Positions 47,750 to 57,600 of a stretch of 64,000 bases of DNA are shown here, one piece after another (positions within the stretch are counted from its first letter, which is position 1; each line of letters begins with the position of its first letter). Source of the stretch: Xanthomonas sacchari. Its GTDB lineage: Bacteria; Pseudomonadota; Gammaproteobacteria; Xanthomonadales; Xanthomonadaceae. The notes below the pieces were generated by a model, which was not told the origin of the DNA, did not search any database, and saw only the letters and a program-made list of their open reading frames with translations. The stretch covers positions 437,001 through 501,000 of the forward strand of contig NZ_CP100647.1 in NCBI RefSeq assembly GCF_024266585.1. The letters run 5' to 3'. The position numbers and the translations under genes were made by a program.

Positions 47750-47828
47750 CGGCGGGCGGCCGCATGGGCGGGAGATCTGTCTCGCCCTGCGCACGGCCTG
47801 GCGACGTGTCTGCCGCTAGAATGCGGGC

Positions 47829-48470
47829 ATGTCTGGATCCCCCTTCGATGCTCTCAAGCCCCTGGCCGGCCGCGCGCTGGAAGCGGCGCTCAATCGCGCG
47901 CTGGCGCTGGACCCGGAAACCGGCGAGGCCTTGCGCGACCTCGATGGCCAGCGCGTGGCGCTGACCCTGGAGGCGCCGGCGCTGGCGCTGCAGATCCGCG
48001 TCGACGGCACGCAGCTGCGGGTCGGCCCGGTGGATCCGGCGCAGGAGCCGGAGCTGGCGGTGCGCAGCACGCTCGGCGGCCTGTTCGCGCAGTTGCCGTT
48101 CCTGGCCCAGGCGCGGCGCACCGGCGGCCCGGGCGGGCGGGTGCGGGTCTCCGGCGATGCCGAACTGGCGCGGCGCCTGCAGCAGCTGGCGACGCGCTTC
48201 GACCCGGACTGGCAGCGGCCGTTCGTGCAGGTGTTCGGCGAGGTGCTCGGCGTGCAGGTGGCCAACACCGCGCGTTCGACGCTGCAGCAGGCCCGGCGCA
48301 GCGCGCAGGACCTGGCGCAGAGCGCGGCCGAGTACGTCACCGAGGAATCGCGCGACGTGGTCGCACGTGCCGAACTGGACGCCTTCTACGACGATGTCGA
48401 CGTGCTGCGCGACGACATCGAACGCCTGGCCGCGCGGGTGGCGCGGCTGCAGCCGGAGCGCGGCGCATGA
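47829..48470 (+). CDS. ubiJ: UbiJ, ubiquinone biosynthesis accessory protein (SCP2 domain)
   Basis: A 213-residue protein with an SCP2 sterol-carrier-like N-terminal domain (about residues 10-115) and a helical, coiled-coil C-terminus (about 155-210). UbiJ binds lipid intermediates in the soluble Ubi complex with UbiK. Its place directly before ubiB, with a 4-base ATGA overlap, is the family's usual setting; no ubiE is visible upstream. Confidence 0.88.
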   Translation: MSGSPFDALKPLAGRALEAALNRALALDPETGEALRDLDGQRVALTLEAPALALQIRVDGTQLRVGPVDPAQEPELAVRSTLGGLFAQLPFLAQARRTGGPGGRVRVSGDAELARRLQQLATRFDPDWQRPFVQVFGEVLGVQVANTARSTLQQARRSAQDLAQSAAEYVTEESRDVVARAELDAFYDDVDVLRDDIERLAARVARLQPERGA

Positions 48471-50125
48471 AGGCGATGTTCCGCGCCAGCCGCATCGGCC
48501 GGGTGATCCTGCGCTACCGCCTGGACGACCTGCTCGACGGCACTCCGGCCGAACGCTGGCTGCGCCTGGCCAAGCCGTTCGTGCCGCGCGCCAGCCCCGA
48601 CATCGCCGCGCAGTCGCGCGGGGCGCGCCTGCGCCTGGCGCTGCAGGACCTGGGGCCGATCTTCGTCAAGTTCGGGCAGATCCTGTCCACCCGCCGCGAC
48701 CTGATGCCGCCGGACGTGGCCGAGGAGCTGACCCTGCTGCAGGACCGGGTGCGCCCGTTCGACGGCGAGGCCGCGCGGCGCATCGTCGAGCAGGCGCTGG
48801 GGCGGCCGATCGCGGTGGCCTTCGCCAGTTTCGACACCGAACCGCTGGCGTCGGCCTCGATCGCGCAGGTGCATGCGGCCACGTTGCACGACGGCCGCGA
48901 AGTGGTGGTCAAGGTGCTGCGCCCGGACATCGAGCGGCAGATCGACGCCGACATCGCCTTGCTGAAATCGGCTGCCGCGCTGGTCGAACGCACCCATCCG
49001 CGCGCCGACAAGATCCGCCCGCGCGAGGTGGTGGCCGAGATCGAGACCACCCTGGCCGCGGAGTTGGACCTGCAGCGCGAGGGCGCCAACGCCAGCGTGC
49101 TGCGCCGTTTCTGGCTGCACTCGGACGACCTGTACGTGCCCGAGGTGATCTGGACCCACACCGCCGAGCGCGCGCTGACCCTGGAGCGGGTGCGCGGCAT
49201 CCCGTCCGACGACATCGTCTCGCTGGACGCCGCCGGCATCGACCGCCGCGCGCTGGCGGCCAAGGGCGTGCGGGTGTTCTACACCCAGGTGTTCCGCGAC
49301 AACTTCTTCCACGCCGATGCGCATGCCGGCAACATCTGGGTCGACAGCGACCCGGCGCGCCGCGACAACCCGCGCTTCATCGCGCTGGACTTCGGCATCA
49401 TGGGCCAGCTCTCGCAGGAAGATCAGTACTACCTGGCCGAGAACTTCATGGCCATCTTCAACAAGGACTACCGGCGCATGGCCGAGCTGCACGTGGAGGC
49501 CGGCTGGATGCCGGCCAACGTGCGCATCGACGAGCTGGAGGCGGCGGCGCGCTCGGTGTGCGAGCCGTACTTCACCCGGCCGCTGTCGCAGATCTCGCTG
49601 GCCGAGGTGCTGATCAAGCTGTTCCGCGTGGCCCAGCGCTACCAGCTGACCCTGCAGCCGCAGCTGATCCTGTTGCAGAAGACTCTGCTGAACATCGAAG
49701 GCGTGGGCCGCCAGCTCGACCCGGAACTGGACATCTGGGCGGTGGCGCGGCCGGTGCTCGAACGCATCCTGATCGAGCGCTACAGCCCGCAGCGGGCGCT
49801 GCACGAACTGCGCAAGCGCCTGCCGGAGATCATGACCCACGCGCCGGACATGCCGCGGCTGATCCACGGCTGGCTGCGCCAGCAGGTCGAGGGCCGGCAC
49901 GAGCTGTCGATGCGCTCGCGCGACCTGTTCGAACTCAACCTGCTGGTGCGGCGCATGCAGCGGCGGGTGGTGGCGGCGATCGCCGGCGTCGGCCTGCTCA
50001 CCGTGGCCACGCTGTTGTACGCGCTCGATGCCGGTGGCCCGCAGCTGGGCGGGGTGTCGCTGTGGGCCTGGATCAGCGGCGGCGCCGGCGCTGTGGCGTT
50101 GCTCTCGGCATGGTGGCGGCGTTGA
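48467..50125 (+). CDS. ubiB: UbiB, atypical kinase/ATPase for ubiquinone synthesis
   Basis: A 552-residue UbiB of the ADCK/Coq8 family. The family KxGQ motif is in [20 protein letters not shown], nucleotide-binding lysine in VVVKVLRPD and the late [11 protein letters not shown] and ALDFGIMG motifs. Two membrane helices end the protein (about 503-548). It is needed for coenzyme Q synthesis, probably by moving lipid precursors. It overlaps the preceding ubiJ and the following methyltransferase gene. Confidence 0.95.
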   Translation: MKAMFRASRIGRVILRYRLDDLLDGTPAERWLRLAKPFVPRASPDIAAQSRGARLRLALQDLGPIFVKFGQILSTRRDLMPPDVAEELTLLQDRVRPFDGEAARRIVEQALGRPIAVAFASFDTEPLASASIAQVHAATLHDGREVVVKVLRPDIERQIDADIALLKSAAALVERTHPRADKIRPREVVAEIETTLAAELDLQREGANASVLRRFWLHSDDLYVPEVIWTHTAERALTLERVRGIPSDDIVSLDAAGIDRRALAAKGVRVFYTQVFRDNFFHADAHAGNIWVDSDPARRDNPRFIALDFGIMGQLSQEDQYYLAENFMAIFNKDYRRMAELHVEAGWMPANVRIDELEAAARSVCEPYFTRPLSQISLAEVLIKLFRVAQRYQLTLQPQLILLQKTLLNIEGVGRQLDPELDIWAVARPVLERILIERYSPQRALHELRKRLPEIMTHAPDMPRLIHGWLRQQVEGRHELSMRSRDLFELNLLVRRMQRRVVAAIAGVGLLTVATLLYALDAGGPQLGGVSLWAWISGGAGAVALLSAWWRR

Positions 50126-50727
50126 CCGCAGACACCCTCGACCGCACCCAACTGCTGGCGGTGCGGACCGAACTCGGCGCGGAGGGGCCGCGCCACGACG
50201 CCGGCCAGGCCGAGCGCGCGCAGCGCCTGCTCAACATCACCCCGGACACCGGCGAACTGCTGGCGGTGCTGGTGCGCGCCACCGGCGCGCGGCGGGTGCT
50301 GGAGATCGGCACCTCCAACGGCTATTCCACGCTGTGGCTGGCCGAGGCCGCGGCGGCGCTGGGCGGCAGCGTGGTCACGCTGGAATACGCCGCGCACAAG
50401 ATCGCGCTGGCGCAGCGCAACTTCGCCCGCGCCCGCGTGGAAGGCTGCGTCGAGCTGGTCCACGCCGATGCCGGCGCCTGGCTGGCCGACGCCGCGTCGG
50501 CCGCATTCGATCTGCTGTTCCTGGACGCCGAGCGCACGCTGTACTGCGACTGGTGGCCGCAGCTGCGCCGCGTGTTGCGGCCGGGCGGGTTGCTGGTGGT
50601 GGACAACGCGCTGTCGCACGCGGCGGAGATGGCGCCGTTCGCCGCGCTGCTGCAGGCCGATGCGGCATTCACCTGCACCACGCTGCCGGTCGGCAACGGC
50701 GAACTGCTGGCGGTCAAGGACGCGTAG
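50110..50727 (+). CDS. O-methyltransferase-like SAM enzyme (ubi-linked)
   Basis: A 205-residue class-I SAM methyltransferase. The SAM loop is [16 protein letters not shown], the acidic end of beta-2 is TLEYA, and the late [15 protein letters not shown] fits the metal-linked O-methyltransferase (caffeoyl-CoA/catechol) group. The ATG at 50110 lies 16 bases inside ubiB, so it is translationally coupled. A link to ubiquinone synthesis is inference; substrates of this group vary widely. Confidence 0.85.
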   Translation: MVAALTADTLDRTQLLAVRTELGAEGPRHDAGQAERAQRLLNITPDTGELLAVLVRATGARRVLEIGTSNGYSTLWLAEAAAALGGSVVTLEYAAHKIALAQRNFARARVEGCVELVHADAGAWLADAASAAFDLLFLDAERTLYCDWWPQLRRVLRPGGLLVVDNALSHAAEMAPFAALLQADAAFTCTTLPVGNGELLAVKDA

Positions 50728-50919
50728 GCGTCGGCCTCGGAGGGCGCTGTCTCCCGGGCGTCGGCGGACCACCGCGGCGCAGCGACATGCCACGCGGGCG
50801 CGAAGGCACGGCCGCGCATTTGCCGCGAGGCAGCTGTGCTCGCATCGACGCATTACGCGCGTGGACGCATGCACGCAGCGCGCATTGTGGCGCGCCGATG
50901 CGGCACGGATAATCCGCGG

Positions 50920-51645
50920 GTGAATACCGATCCCCCTTTGCAGATCCTGTACCAGGACGCACTACTCGCCGTGGTCGACAAGCCCGCCAGGCTGATGGTC
51001 CACGACAGCAAGCTGGCCCGCGGCGAGGACGATTTCCTCGCCGATCGCCTGCGTGCGCAGCTGGGCCGGCCGATCTTCCTGGTGCACCGGCTCGACCGCG
51101 CCACCAGCGGCTGCCTGCTGCTGGCCTTCGACCGTGATACCGCCAGCGTGCTGGGCAAGGCGCTGATGGGGGGCGACGTGGACAAGGATTATCTGGCGAT
51201 CTGCCGCGGCTGGCCGGCGCAGGAACGCTTCGTCGTCGACCACGACCTCGACGGCGGCCCCGGCAAGCCGCTGAAGAAACCGGCGCAGACCCGCTTCGAG
51301 CGCTTGGCCTGCGGCGAACTGCCGGTGCCCTCGGGCGAGTTCGCCACCTCGCGCTACGCGCTGCTGCGCTGTAGCCCGGTGACCGGGCGCTTCCGGCAGA
51401 TCCGCCGCCATCTCAAGCACCTCTCGCACCACCTGATCGGCGACACCAGCCATGGCGATGGCCGCCACAACCGCATCTTCCGCATGCAGGGCGTGCACCG
51501 CATGCTGCTGCACGCCGAACGCCTGGCGTTTCCGCATCCGGACGGGCAGCGGATCGCGGTCACGGCGCCGCTGGATGCGGAGTTCGTGCGGGCGTTCGGG
51601 TTGTTTGGCTGGGATGCCGGGCCTTGGCAGGCGCAGGCGGGATAG
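50920..51645 (+). CDS. truC: tRNA pseudouridine synthase TruC
   Basis: A 241-residue RluA-family enzyme. The catalytic loop is HRLDRATSGCLLLA (Asp59), and the domain ends GRFRQIRRHLKHLSHHLIGD. The short form without an S4 domain fits TruC, which makes pseudouridine 65 in certain tRNAs, rather than RluA or RluC. I use the GTG at 50920, which gives NTDPPLQILYQDALLAVVDK near the start; longer upstream starts look out of family. Confidence 0.85.
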   Translation: MNTDPPLQILYQDALLAVVDKPARLMVHDSKLARGEDDFLADRLRAQLGRPIFLVHRLDRATSGCLLLAFDRDTASVLGKALMGGDVDKDYLAICRGWPAQERFVVDHDLDGGPGKPLKKPAQTRFERLACGELPVPSGEFATSRYALLRCSPVTGRFRQIRRHLKHLSHHLIGDTSHGDGRHNRIFRMQGVHRMLLHAERLAFPHPDGQRIAVTAPLDAEFVRAFGLFGWDAGPWQAQAG

Positions 51646-51831
51646 GGGTGCTGCGGGATAGACTGCACCTACCGCGAGGATTCTGTCGCAGCACGTTACG
51701 CTGCCACGGGGATGATCCGTTCGAGGCTGATCGCTTGCATGCGCAGTGCCGGCGCTTCCGTGGCCGGATGGCAATGGGCTTGGCCTCCGTCTAGTGTGCC
51801 TTGCTGCATTCGGTTGTTTCTAGGGGGATGT

Positions 51832-52164
51832 ATGTGGAACAAGTTTTGCGCGGTCCTTGCTGTCTCGATTTTTTGCGTGCTGCCATGTTCCGCGTCGGCA
51901 GGAGACGGAGCGGGAAAGGTGATACAGGTCATCGCGCACTCGCACGACGTCGTGTTCTTCACCCTGGATGGCCCGCACACGAACGCGCCAGCATGCTCGA
52001 GCACACCGTGGTCGTTGTCGTTGACGACCAACTCGGGAAGGGCCCAGTACGCCCTGCTGCTGAGCGCAGTCGCACAAGGCAAGGCGGTCACCGTGCATGG
52101 AACAGGGGACTGTTCTGCCTGGGGCGATCGCGAAACGGCGGAGTATGTCCTGATCGATAACTGA
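51832..52164 (+). CDS. Small secreted protein with conserved Cys pair, unknown
   Basis: A 110-residue protein with a signal peptide (MWNKFCAVLAVSIFCVLPCS, cleaved near ASAG) and a mature part of ~85 residues: GKVIQVIAHSHDVVFFTLDG, CSSTPWSLSL, ALLLSAVAQGKAVTVHGTGD, CSAWGDRETAEYVLID. The two mature cysteines (in PACSS and GDCSAWG) probably pair. This GxGxCxxWxDxE pattern recurs in short secreted proteins of many proteobacteria, some likened to OB-fold toxin B subunits; I do not claim that role. AGGGGG is close upstream. Lower GC than neighbours. Confidence 0.7.
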   Translation: MWNKFCAVLAVSIFCVLPCSASAGDGAGKVIQVIAHSHDVVFFTLDGPHTNAPACSSTPWSLSLTTNSGRAQYALLLSAVAQGKAVTVHGTGDCSAWGDRETAEYVLIDN

Positions 52165-52243
52165 TCAGCACCGCATCTGATCGCGCAATGCGGGCGTGGC
52201 GTGATCCGCGCAGATGTTTTTCTGTACCGCCCGACCAGCCACT

Positions 52244-52269
52244 GTAGGAGCGGCTGAAGCCGCTCCTAC
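52244..52269. repeat. Short REP-like palindrome (GTAGGAGCGGCT family)
   Basis: A perfect 12-base inverted repeat, arms GTAGGAGCGGCT and AGCCGCTCCTAC, around a GA centre. It lies between two convergent genes, 80 bases after the secreted-protein stop, and could act as a terminator for either. Confidence 0.8.
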
Positions 52270-52296
52270 GACGGTGCAAGGGCGGCGCTGCGCGCG

Positions 52297-52821
52297 TTAC
52301 TTGGCCGGCGGTGCGTTGACCGTCTGCTCCAGGTCCTTCTGCAGGTCGGTGAACAGCGGGGTCATCTTCTGCTGGATCGCGCCCATCAGGCTCTGCATCA
52401 GCTGCGGGGTCTTGTCGAGCAGGCTCTGCCCGGCCGGGCTCTCGTAGAACTCGGCCATCGCCAGCACATCCTGCTTGGAGAAGGTCTGCTTGTAGAGGTT
52501 GACGTAGAGCGGGCGCATCTCCTGCCAGGACAGCGCCTTGCGCACGGTGGCCTGGGTGCGCTCCTGGATCTGCTGCAGCTTCTGCTGCTGGGCGGCGTCG
52601 AGCGGGTGCTGCGCGGTGAGCTGGGCGAACTGCTGGCGCTGCATGGCCTCGATCTGCGGCAGCATGGTGTCGAGCATGTTCTGCGCGCGCGAGGCCGACA
52701 GCAGGCGGTTGACGTCGGCGTCGCTAGGCGGTTCGGCCAGCGCCGGGACGGCGGCCAGGGCCAGCAGCAAGGCCAGCAGCAGGCGCTGCGGCCAACGGAA
52801 GAAGCGCGGAGTCGGGGACAT
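52297..52821 (-). CDS. DUF2059 periplasmic protein
   Basis: A 174-residue exported protein (signal peptide cleaved near ALAEP). The C-terminal stretch VNLYKQTFSKQDVLAMAEFY followed by ESPAGQSLLDKTPQLMQ is the DUF2059 signature. These proteins have no known function. The middle is a Gln-rich helix (residues 60-95) that may be a coiled coil. It diverges from arfB. Confidence 0.88.
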   Translation of the reverse strand: MSPTPRFFRWPQRLLLALLLALAAVPALAEPPSDADVNRLLSASRAQNMLDTMLPQIEAMQRQQFAQLTAQHPLDAAQQQKLQQIQERTQATVRKALSWQEMRPLYVNLYKQTFSKQDVLAMAEFYESPAGQSLLDKTPQLMQSLMGAIQQKMTPLFTDLQKDLEQTVNAPPAK

Positions 52822-52972
52822 GGAGCATCCTGCAGGGCGATGACCGGCGGCCAGAATACGGCAATCGCCACGGAAGCGGCGCAGCCCGCGGGCCGGGGCG
52901 CGCGCCCTGGCCCGTTCAGCCAGCGCCGGCGCGGAAACCGGGCGGTCGGGCGGATGCCCTACAATCCGCGCC

Positions 52973-53404
52973 ATGGGTAACGGGGCCATCCACATCTCGA
53001 GCAGCCTGACGATTCCGGAGGACGAAATCGTCGAGCGCTTCGTGCGCGCCAGCGGCGCCGGCGGGCAGAACGTCAACAAGGTCGCCACCGCGGTCGAGTT
53101 GCGCTTCGACCTGGCCGGCTCGCCGTCGCTGCCGGAGCCGCTGCGCGCGCGCCTGCTGGCACGCCGCGACCGCCGCATCACCGCCGACGGCGTGCTGGTG
53201 ATCGATGCGCAGCGCTTCCGTACCCAGGACCGCAACCGCGACGATGCGCGCCAGCGCCTGGCCGAGTTCATCGTCGCCGGGCTGTCGGTGCCGAAGCGGC
53301 GCATCGCCACCAAACCCTCGCACGGTGCCAAGCTGCGACGCCTGGACGCCAAGCGCGAGCGCAGCCAGATCAAACGCGGCCGCTCGCCCGGCCGCTGGGA
53401 GTGA
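52973..53404 (+). CDS. arfB: Alternative ribosome-rescue factor ArfB (YaeJ)
   Basis: A 143-residue peptidyl-tRNA hydrolase of the release-factor type. The GGQ motif (residues 30-32, in ASGAGGQNVNK) is complete, and the basic tail RRLDAKRERSQIKRGRSPG fits the part that enters the empty mRNA channel of stalled ribosomes. The acyltransferase gene begins 3 bases after the stop. Confidence 0.93.
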   Translation: MGNGAIHISSSLTIPEDEIVERFVRASGAGGQNVNKVATAVELRFDLAGSPSLPEPLRARLLARRDRRITADGVLVIDAQRFRTQDRNRDDARQRLAEFIVAGLSVPKRRIATKPSHGAKLRRLDAKRERSQIKRGRSPGRWE

Positions 53405-53407
53405 CTT

Positions 53408-54010
53408 TTGACCGAACGCGATTACCGCCTGCCCGCAGCGCCCCCGAACATGCCGATGGTCAAGCCCAGCCGCTTCATGCGCTGGCTCGGCCGCACCGCC
53501 TTGCGGTTGACCGGCTGGCGGGTGGTGGGCGAGTTCCCCAACGTGCCGAAACTGGTGATGATCGTGGCGCCGCATTCGTCCAACTGGGACGGGTTCCTGG
53601 GCTTCGCGGTCAAGTTCGCGGTGGGCTTCGAGGTGCGCGTGCTGGGCAAGACCCAGCTGTTCTGGTGGCCGCTGGGGCCGCTGCTGCGCAAGCTCGGCGG
53701 CATCCCGCTGGACCGCAAGTCGCCGCGCGGGGTGGTGGAACAGGCGGTGGCACTGATCCGCGGTGCCGAGCGCATGTGGTACGTGATCACGCCTGAGGGC
53801 ACGCGCAAGCGCGTGGAGAAGTGGAAGACCGGGTTCTGGAAGATCGCCCACGGCGCGCAGGTGCCGATTTTCCCGGTGTACTTCGACTACCCCAGCCGCA
53901 CCGTCGGCCTCGGCGAAGTGGTGTGGACCAGCGAGGACATGCAGGCCGACATCGCCGCGATCCGCGATTGGTATCGTCCGTGGCGCGGCAAGCATCGCGA
54001 TACGTTGTGA
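53408..54010 (+). CDS. 1-acyl-glycerol-3-phosphate acyltransferase-like protein
   Basis: A 200-residue PlsC-type acyltransferase. The catalytic box is PHSSNWDGF (HxxxxD) and the second motif ITPEGTRKR. It lacks a long N-terminal membrane segment, unlike the copy at 5805. I start at TTG 53408, with GGGAG 6 bases upstream and next to the arfB stop; the ATG at 53450 (MPMVKPSRF) is the alternative. Acyl acceptor unknown. Confidence 0.86.
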   Translation: MTERDYRLPAAPPNMPMVKPSRFMRWLGRTALRLTGWRVVGEFPNVPKLVMIVAPHSSNWDGFLGFAVKFAVGFEVRVLGKTQLFWWPLGPLLRKLGGIPLDRKSPRGVVEQAVALIRGAERMWYVITPEGTRKRVEKWKTGFWKIAHGAQVPIFPVYFDYPSRTVGLGEVVWTSEDMQADIAAIRDWYRPWRGKHRDTL

Positions 54011-54073
54011 CGGGCAGCGGCGGCTGACGGCGGCGCGCATCCGCCGTTTTATCCAGCCGCACCAACCGATCTC

Positions 54074-54099
54074 GTAGGCGCGGCTGAAGCCGCTCCTAC
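54074..54099. repeat. Short REP-like palindrome (variant)
   Basis: GTAGGCGCGGCT-GA-AGCCGCTCCTAC, the same palindrome as at 52244 with one mismatch in the left arm (C for A). It stands 20 bases ahead of the tandem REP array. Confidence 0.75.
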
Positions 54100-54119
54100 G
54101 GTGCATGGGTCGGAAGCGT

Positions 54120-54656
54120 TGTGGGAGGGACTTCAGTCCCGATGCGGGAAGGTGCCAGGTGGTTTTGGGCTTCACTCGTCGCGGTTGAAGCCGCTCCCAC
54201 AAGTGTGGCGTCAGTATTGCCGGAAGACTGCACTGTGTGAGGGACTTCAGTCCGACGCAGGAAGGGCCTGGTGGCTTTGAGCTTCACTCGTCGCGGCTGA
54301 AGCCGCTCCCACAAGTGCGGCGCACAGTATTGCCGGGAGACTGCACTGTGTGAGGGACTTCAGTCCGACACAGGAAGGTGCCGAGTGGCTTTGAGCTTCA
54401 CTCGTTGCGGCTGAAGCCGCTCCCACAAGTGTGGCGCACAGTATTGCCGGAAGACTGCACTGTGTGAGGGACTTCAGTCCGACGCAGGAAGGGCCTGGTG
54501 GCTTTGAGCTTCACTCGTCGCGGCTGAAGCCGCTCCCACAAGTGCGGCGCCAGCATCGCTGGAAGACCGCACTGTGGGAGGGACTTCAGTCCCGACGACG
54601 GGCGGTATCAGCCGACCATTCGCTTTCGCTCGTCGCGGCTGACGCCGCTCCCACAT
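54120..54656. repeat. Tandem array of about five ~113-bp REP-like units
   Basis: Units start at 54120, 54234, 54347, 54461 and 54573, so periods are 112-114 bases. Each opens with a variant of GTGGGAGGGACTTCAGTCC and ends with GCGGCTGAAGCCGCTCCCAC, which are inverted at their tips (GTGGGAG/CTCCCAC). Middle units share GGTGGCTTTGAGCTTCACTC. Units differ by point changes and by GTGTGAG replacing GTGGGAG. The array fills the gap between convergent genes. Confidence 0.9.
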
Positions 54657-54676
54657 GCAGGTTTCGCCCCCGGGCG

Positions 54677-57600
54677 CTACAGCGCGCTGCCGCCGAACTT
54701 CTGCGTGTACTGCAGGTACACGCTGCGGCCCACGGTGTCGAACCAGGACACGTCGTAGTACGGGTACGACGTGTAGGTGCGGTCGTGCGGCGGCATCGTG
54801 TCGAACAGGTTGGTCACCGTCAGCGACAGCTGCGCGTGGTCGGTAAAGCGGTACTGCAGCGACGCGTTGTAGCGGTAGGTGGCGCCGATCCATGGGCTGT
54901 CGCCGCTCGCCGGGTCGTAGACCTGGTCGTAGGAGTCCGAGCTCGGCAGCCGGCCAAGGCGCTCGCCGTGCAGCGTCGCGGTCCAGGCGTTGCGCTCCCA
55001 CGACACGCTGGCGCTGGCCTTGGTGCGCGGGATGTCGTAGCCGCTGTTGACCGCGAACTCGTCCACCATCGCTTCGCCGGCGTACACCTGGATGTCGTGG
55101 CGGCGCACCCAGGTGTAGTTGCCGCTCAGGCGGAAGGTGCCGATGCCGGTGTCGAGACGGTACTGCGCACTCAGGTCGATGCCGTTGGTGCGTTCGCGGG
55201 CGATGTTGATCGGGTTGACGTAGACCCCGTACAGGCGGCCGTCGGCGCTGCGGGTGACCCGCGCCAGCGCCTGCCGGCAGGTGGTGGAAGTCGCCTGCAG
55301 CACGCCGAGGCGGCAGTCGGCCTCGTCGCGCAGCACCTGGTCCACGCGCAGGTCCTGCACCTGATCGCGCATGTCGATGTTGAAGTAGTCCAGCGACAGG
55401 TCCAGGTCGGCGATTGGCGACCACACCAGGCCGGCGGTCCACGAGGTGCTGTTCTCCGGGTTCAGCGCGCGGTTGCCGCTGCGGCCGCGGATCACCGCTT
55501 CCTCGTTGTAGCTGCAGTCCTGGATCGCCACGCCCGGTTCCTCGCTGGCGCAGCGGTAGTAGTCCACGCCGGTGGTCTCGTCGTTGCCCGGGCCGGCGTA
55601 CACGTAGTGCAGGTCGGGCGCGCGGAACGCGGTGCCGTAGGAGCCGCGTACCAGCAGCGACTCCACCGGCCGCCACTCCAGCCCGCCGCTGTAGGTGAAC
55701 TTGCCCAGCGAGCGCCCGGCGAAACGGTACTGGTCGTAGCGCCCGGCCAGGCTCAGCGACACCGTCGACAGTACCGGCAGGCGCAGCTCGCTGGCCAGCG
55801 CCCAGCGGTTGCGGCTGCCGTGCCCGTCGGAATCCTTCCAACTGTAGTAGTAGTACTGCGTGGCCAGCGGATCCGGGCGCAGGGCGTAGCCCTGGTTGCC
55901 GAACTCGGCGGTTGCGGACAGGCCGGCATCGCCGCCGGGCAGCGCGAACAGCGCGGTGTTGGTGGCGGTGAAGGCGAGGGTGTCGGTGCGCGAGCGCGGT
56001 TGGTACACGGTGCGCTGGGCGATGCTGTCGTATTCGGCGCGGCTAAGCGGCGTGTACAGGCGCTGCGGGTCGGCGTCGAAGATCGGCAGCCCCGAGTCGT
56101 TGTCCACGCCCAGCTGTGGGCCGAGGAACAGCGCGTTGGCGCGGGCGGCGACGATCTGCGGCCAGCTGATCGTGGCCTGGTACTGCGAGTGGCTGAGGCT
56201 GGCCTCGTAGTCCCAGTCCGCACCCAGGCGGCCCTTGAAGCCGGTGGTGACGCTGAAGGTCTTCTGCCGGGTGCGGATGGTGCCGGCGTTGAGGCCGCCC
56301 ATTTCCTCCGGGCTGAACTGGCGGCCCCAGGCTTCCACCTGGCCGGTGGCCTGGTTGTAGAAGTAGCCCTGCTCGTTGCCGTCCGGGGCCATGTAGCCCC
56401 ACTGGGTCACGTCGCGGAACAGCGACAGCTCGTGGTAGCCCAGTTGCACGTCGGCGAACCACTCGCTGCCGTTGTCGAAGGCGTAGCGCAGCGAGGCGTA
56501 GCCGTTGAGGCCGCGGCGCTTGTTGGTGATGGTGCCGTAGCCGATCGAGGCGCTGCTGCCGCAGAACGCGCCGTAGCCCGGGCGCGTGGCGTAACCGGTG
56601 CTGCCGCCGTTGAGCGCGGACACCGCCGCGCAGGTGTCCGCGCCCGGATCCAGATAGTTGTCGTCGTAGTCCGTGCGCAGGAAGGTGCGCCGCGGCACCT
56701 GCGCGCGCGCGGTGGGACCGTCCAGGGTGCTGTCCTGGCGGCTGCGCTGGTAGGCCCACAGCGGCGTCTGTGACACCAGCTCGGCGCCGAACACCGCATC
56801 GAAGTTGCCGCGCGACCAGCCGCTGCTGAGGCTGAGGTTGAAGCTTTCGCCGCCGCCGCGGGTGGTGTCGCCGAAGCGGTAGTCCAGCGTGGTGCCGTCG
56901 GCCTGCTTCTTGAGGATGAAGTTGACCACGCCGGAGATCGCGTCCGAGCCGTAGATCGCCGAGGCGCTGCCGGTCAGGATCTCGATGCGGTCGATCATGC
57001 CCAGCGGGATGTTGGAAATGTCGGTGAAGTTACTGCGGCCCTTGAACGGCATCGGGAAGTCGGCGATGCGGCGGCCGTTGACCAGCACCAGGGTGTGGTT
57101 GGGACCGAGCCCGCGCAGGTCCACCTGCTGCGCGCCGGGCGAGAAGTCCGCACCGTTGGCCGACTGCGGGCTCTGCGTCTCGCCGCCGTTCTGGGTCATC
57201 GCGCGCAGCACGTCCGGCACCGAGGTGAAGCCGTTGGCCTTGATCTGCTCGGCGCTGATCACGCTGATCGGTGCGGGACCTTCCACCTGCGTGCGCGGAA
57301 TGCGCGAACCGGTGACGCGCAGGGTGTCCAGTTGCGCTACGGGGGCGTCGGCCGCCGCCGGCGGTGGCGCGGCGACACGGGCCGGTTGTGCGCGGGCCGG
57401 GGCCGGTTCCTGGCGCCGCACCAGCCACGCGCCGGAGGCGTCGCGCTGGGCGACGAAGCCGCTGCCGCGCAGCACCTGCTGCAGCGCCTGCGCCGTGTCC
57501 AACTGGCCGTGTGCGCCGCCGCTGCGGGCCTCGCCCATCTGGTCGGCGCGATAGATCAGCTGCGCGCCGGATTGCCGCGCCAAGGCGGCCAGCGCCGCAC

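Noticed and set aside
54120-54656. Regularly spaced repeats resembling a CRISPR array
   Set aside because: The whole ~113-base unit is repeated, including the parts that would be spacers, and there are no cas genes. It is a tandem REP-like array.
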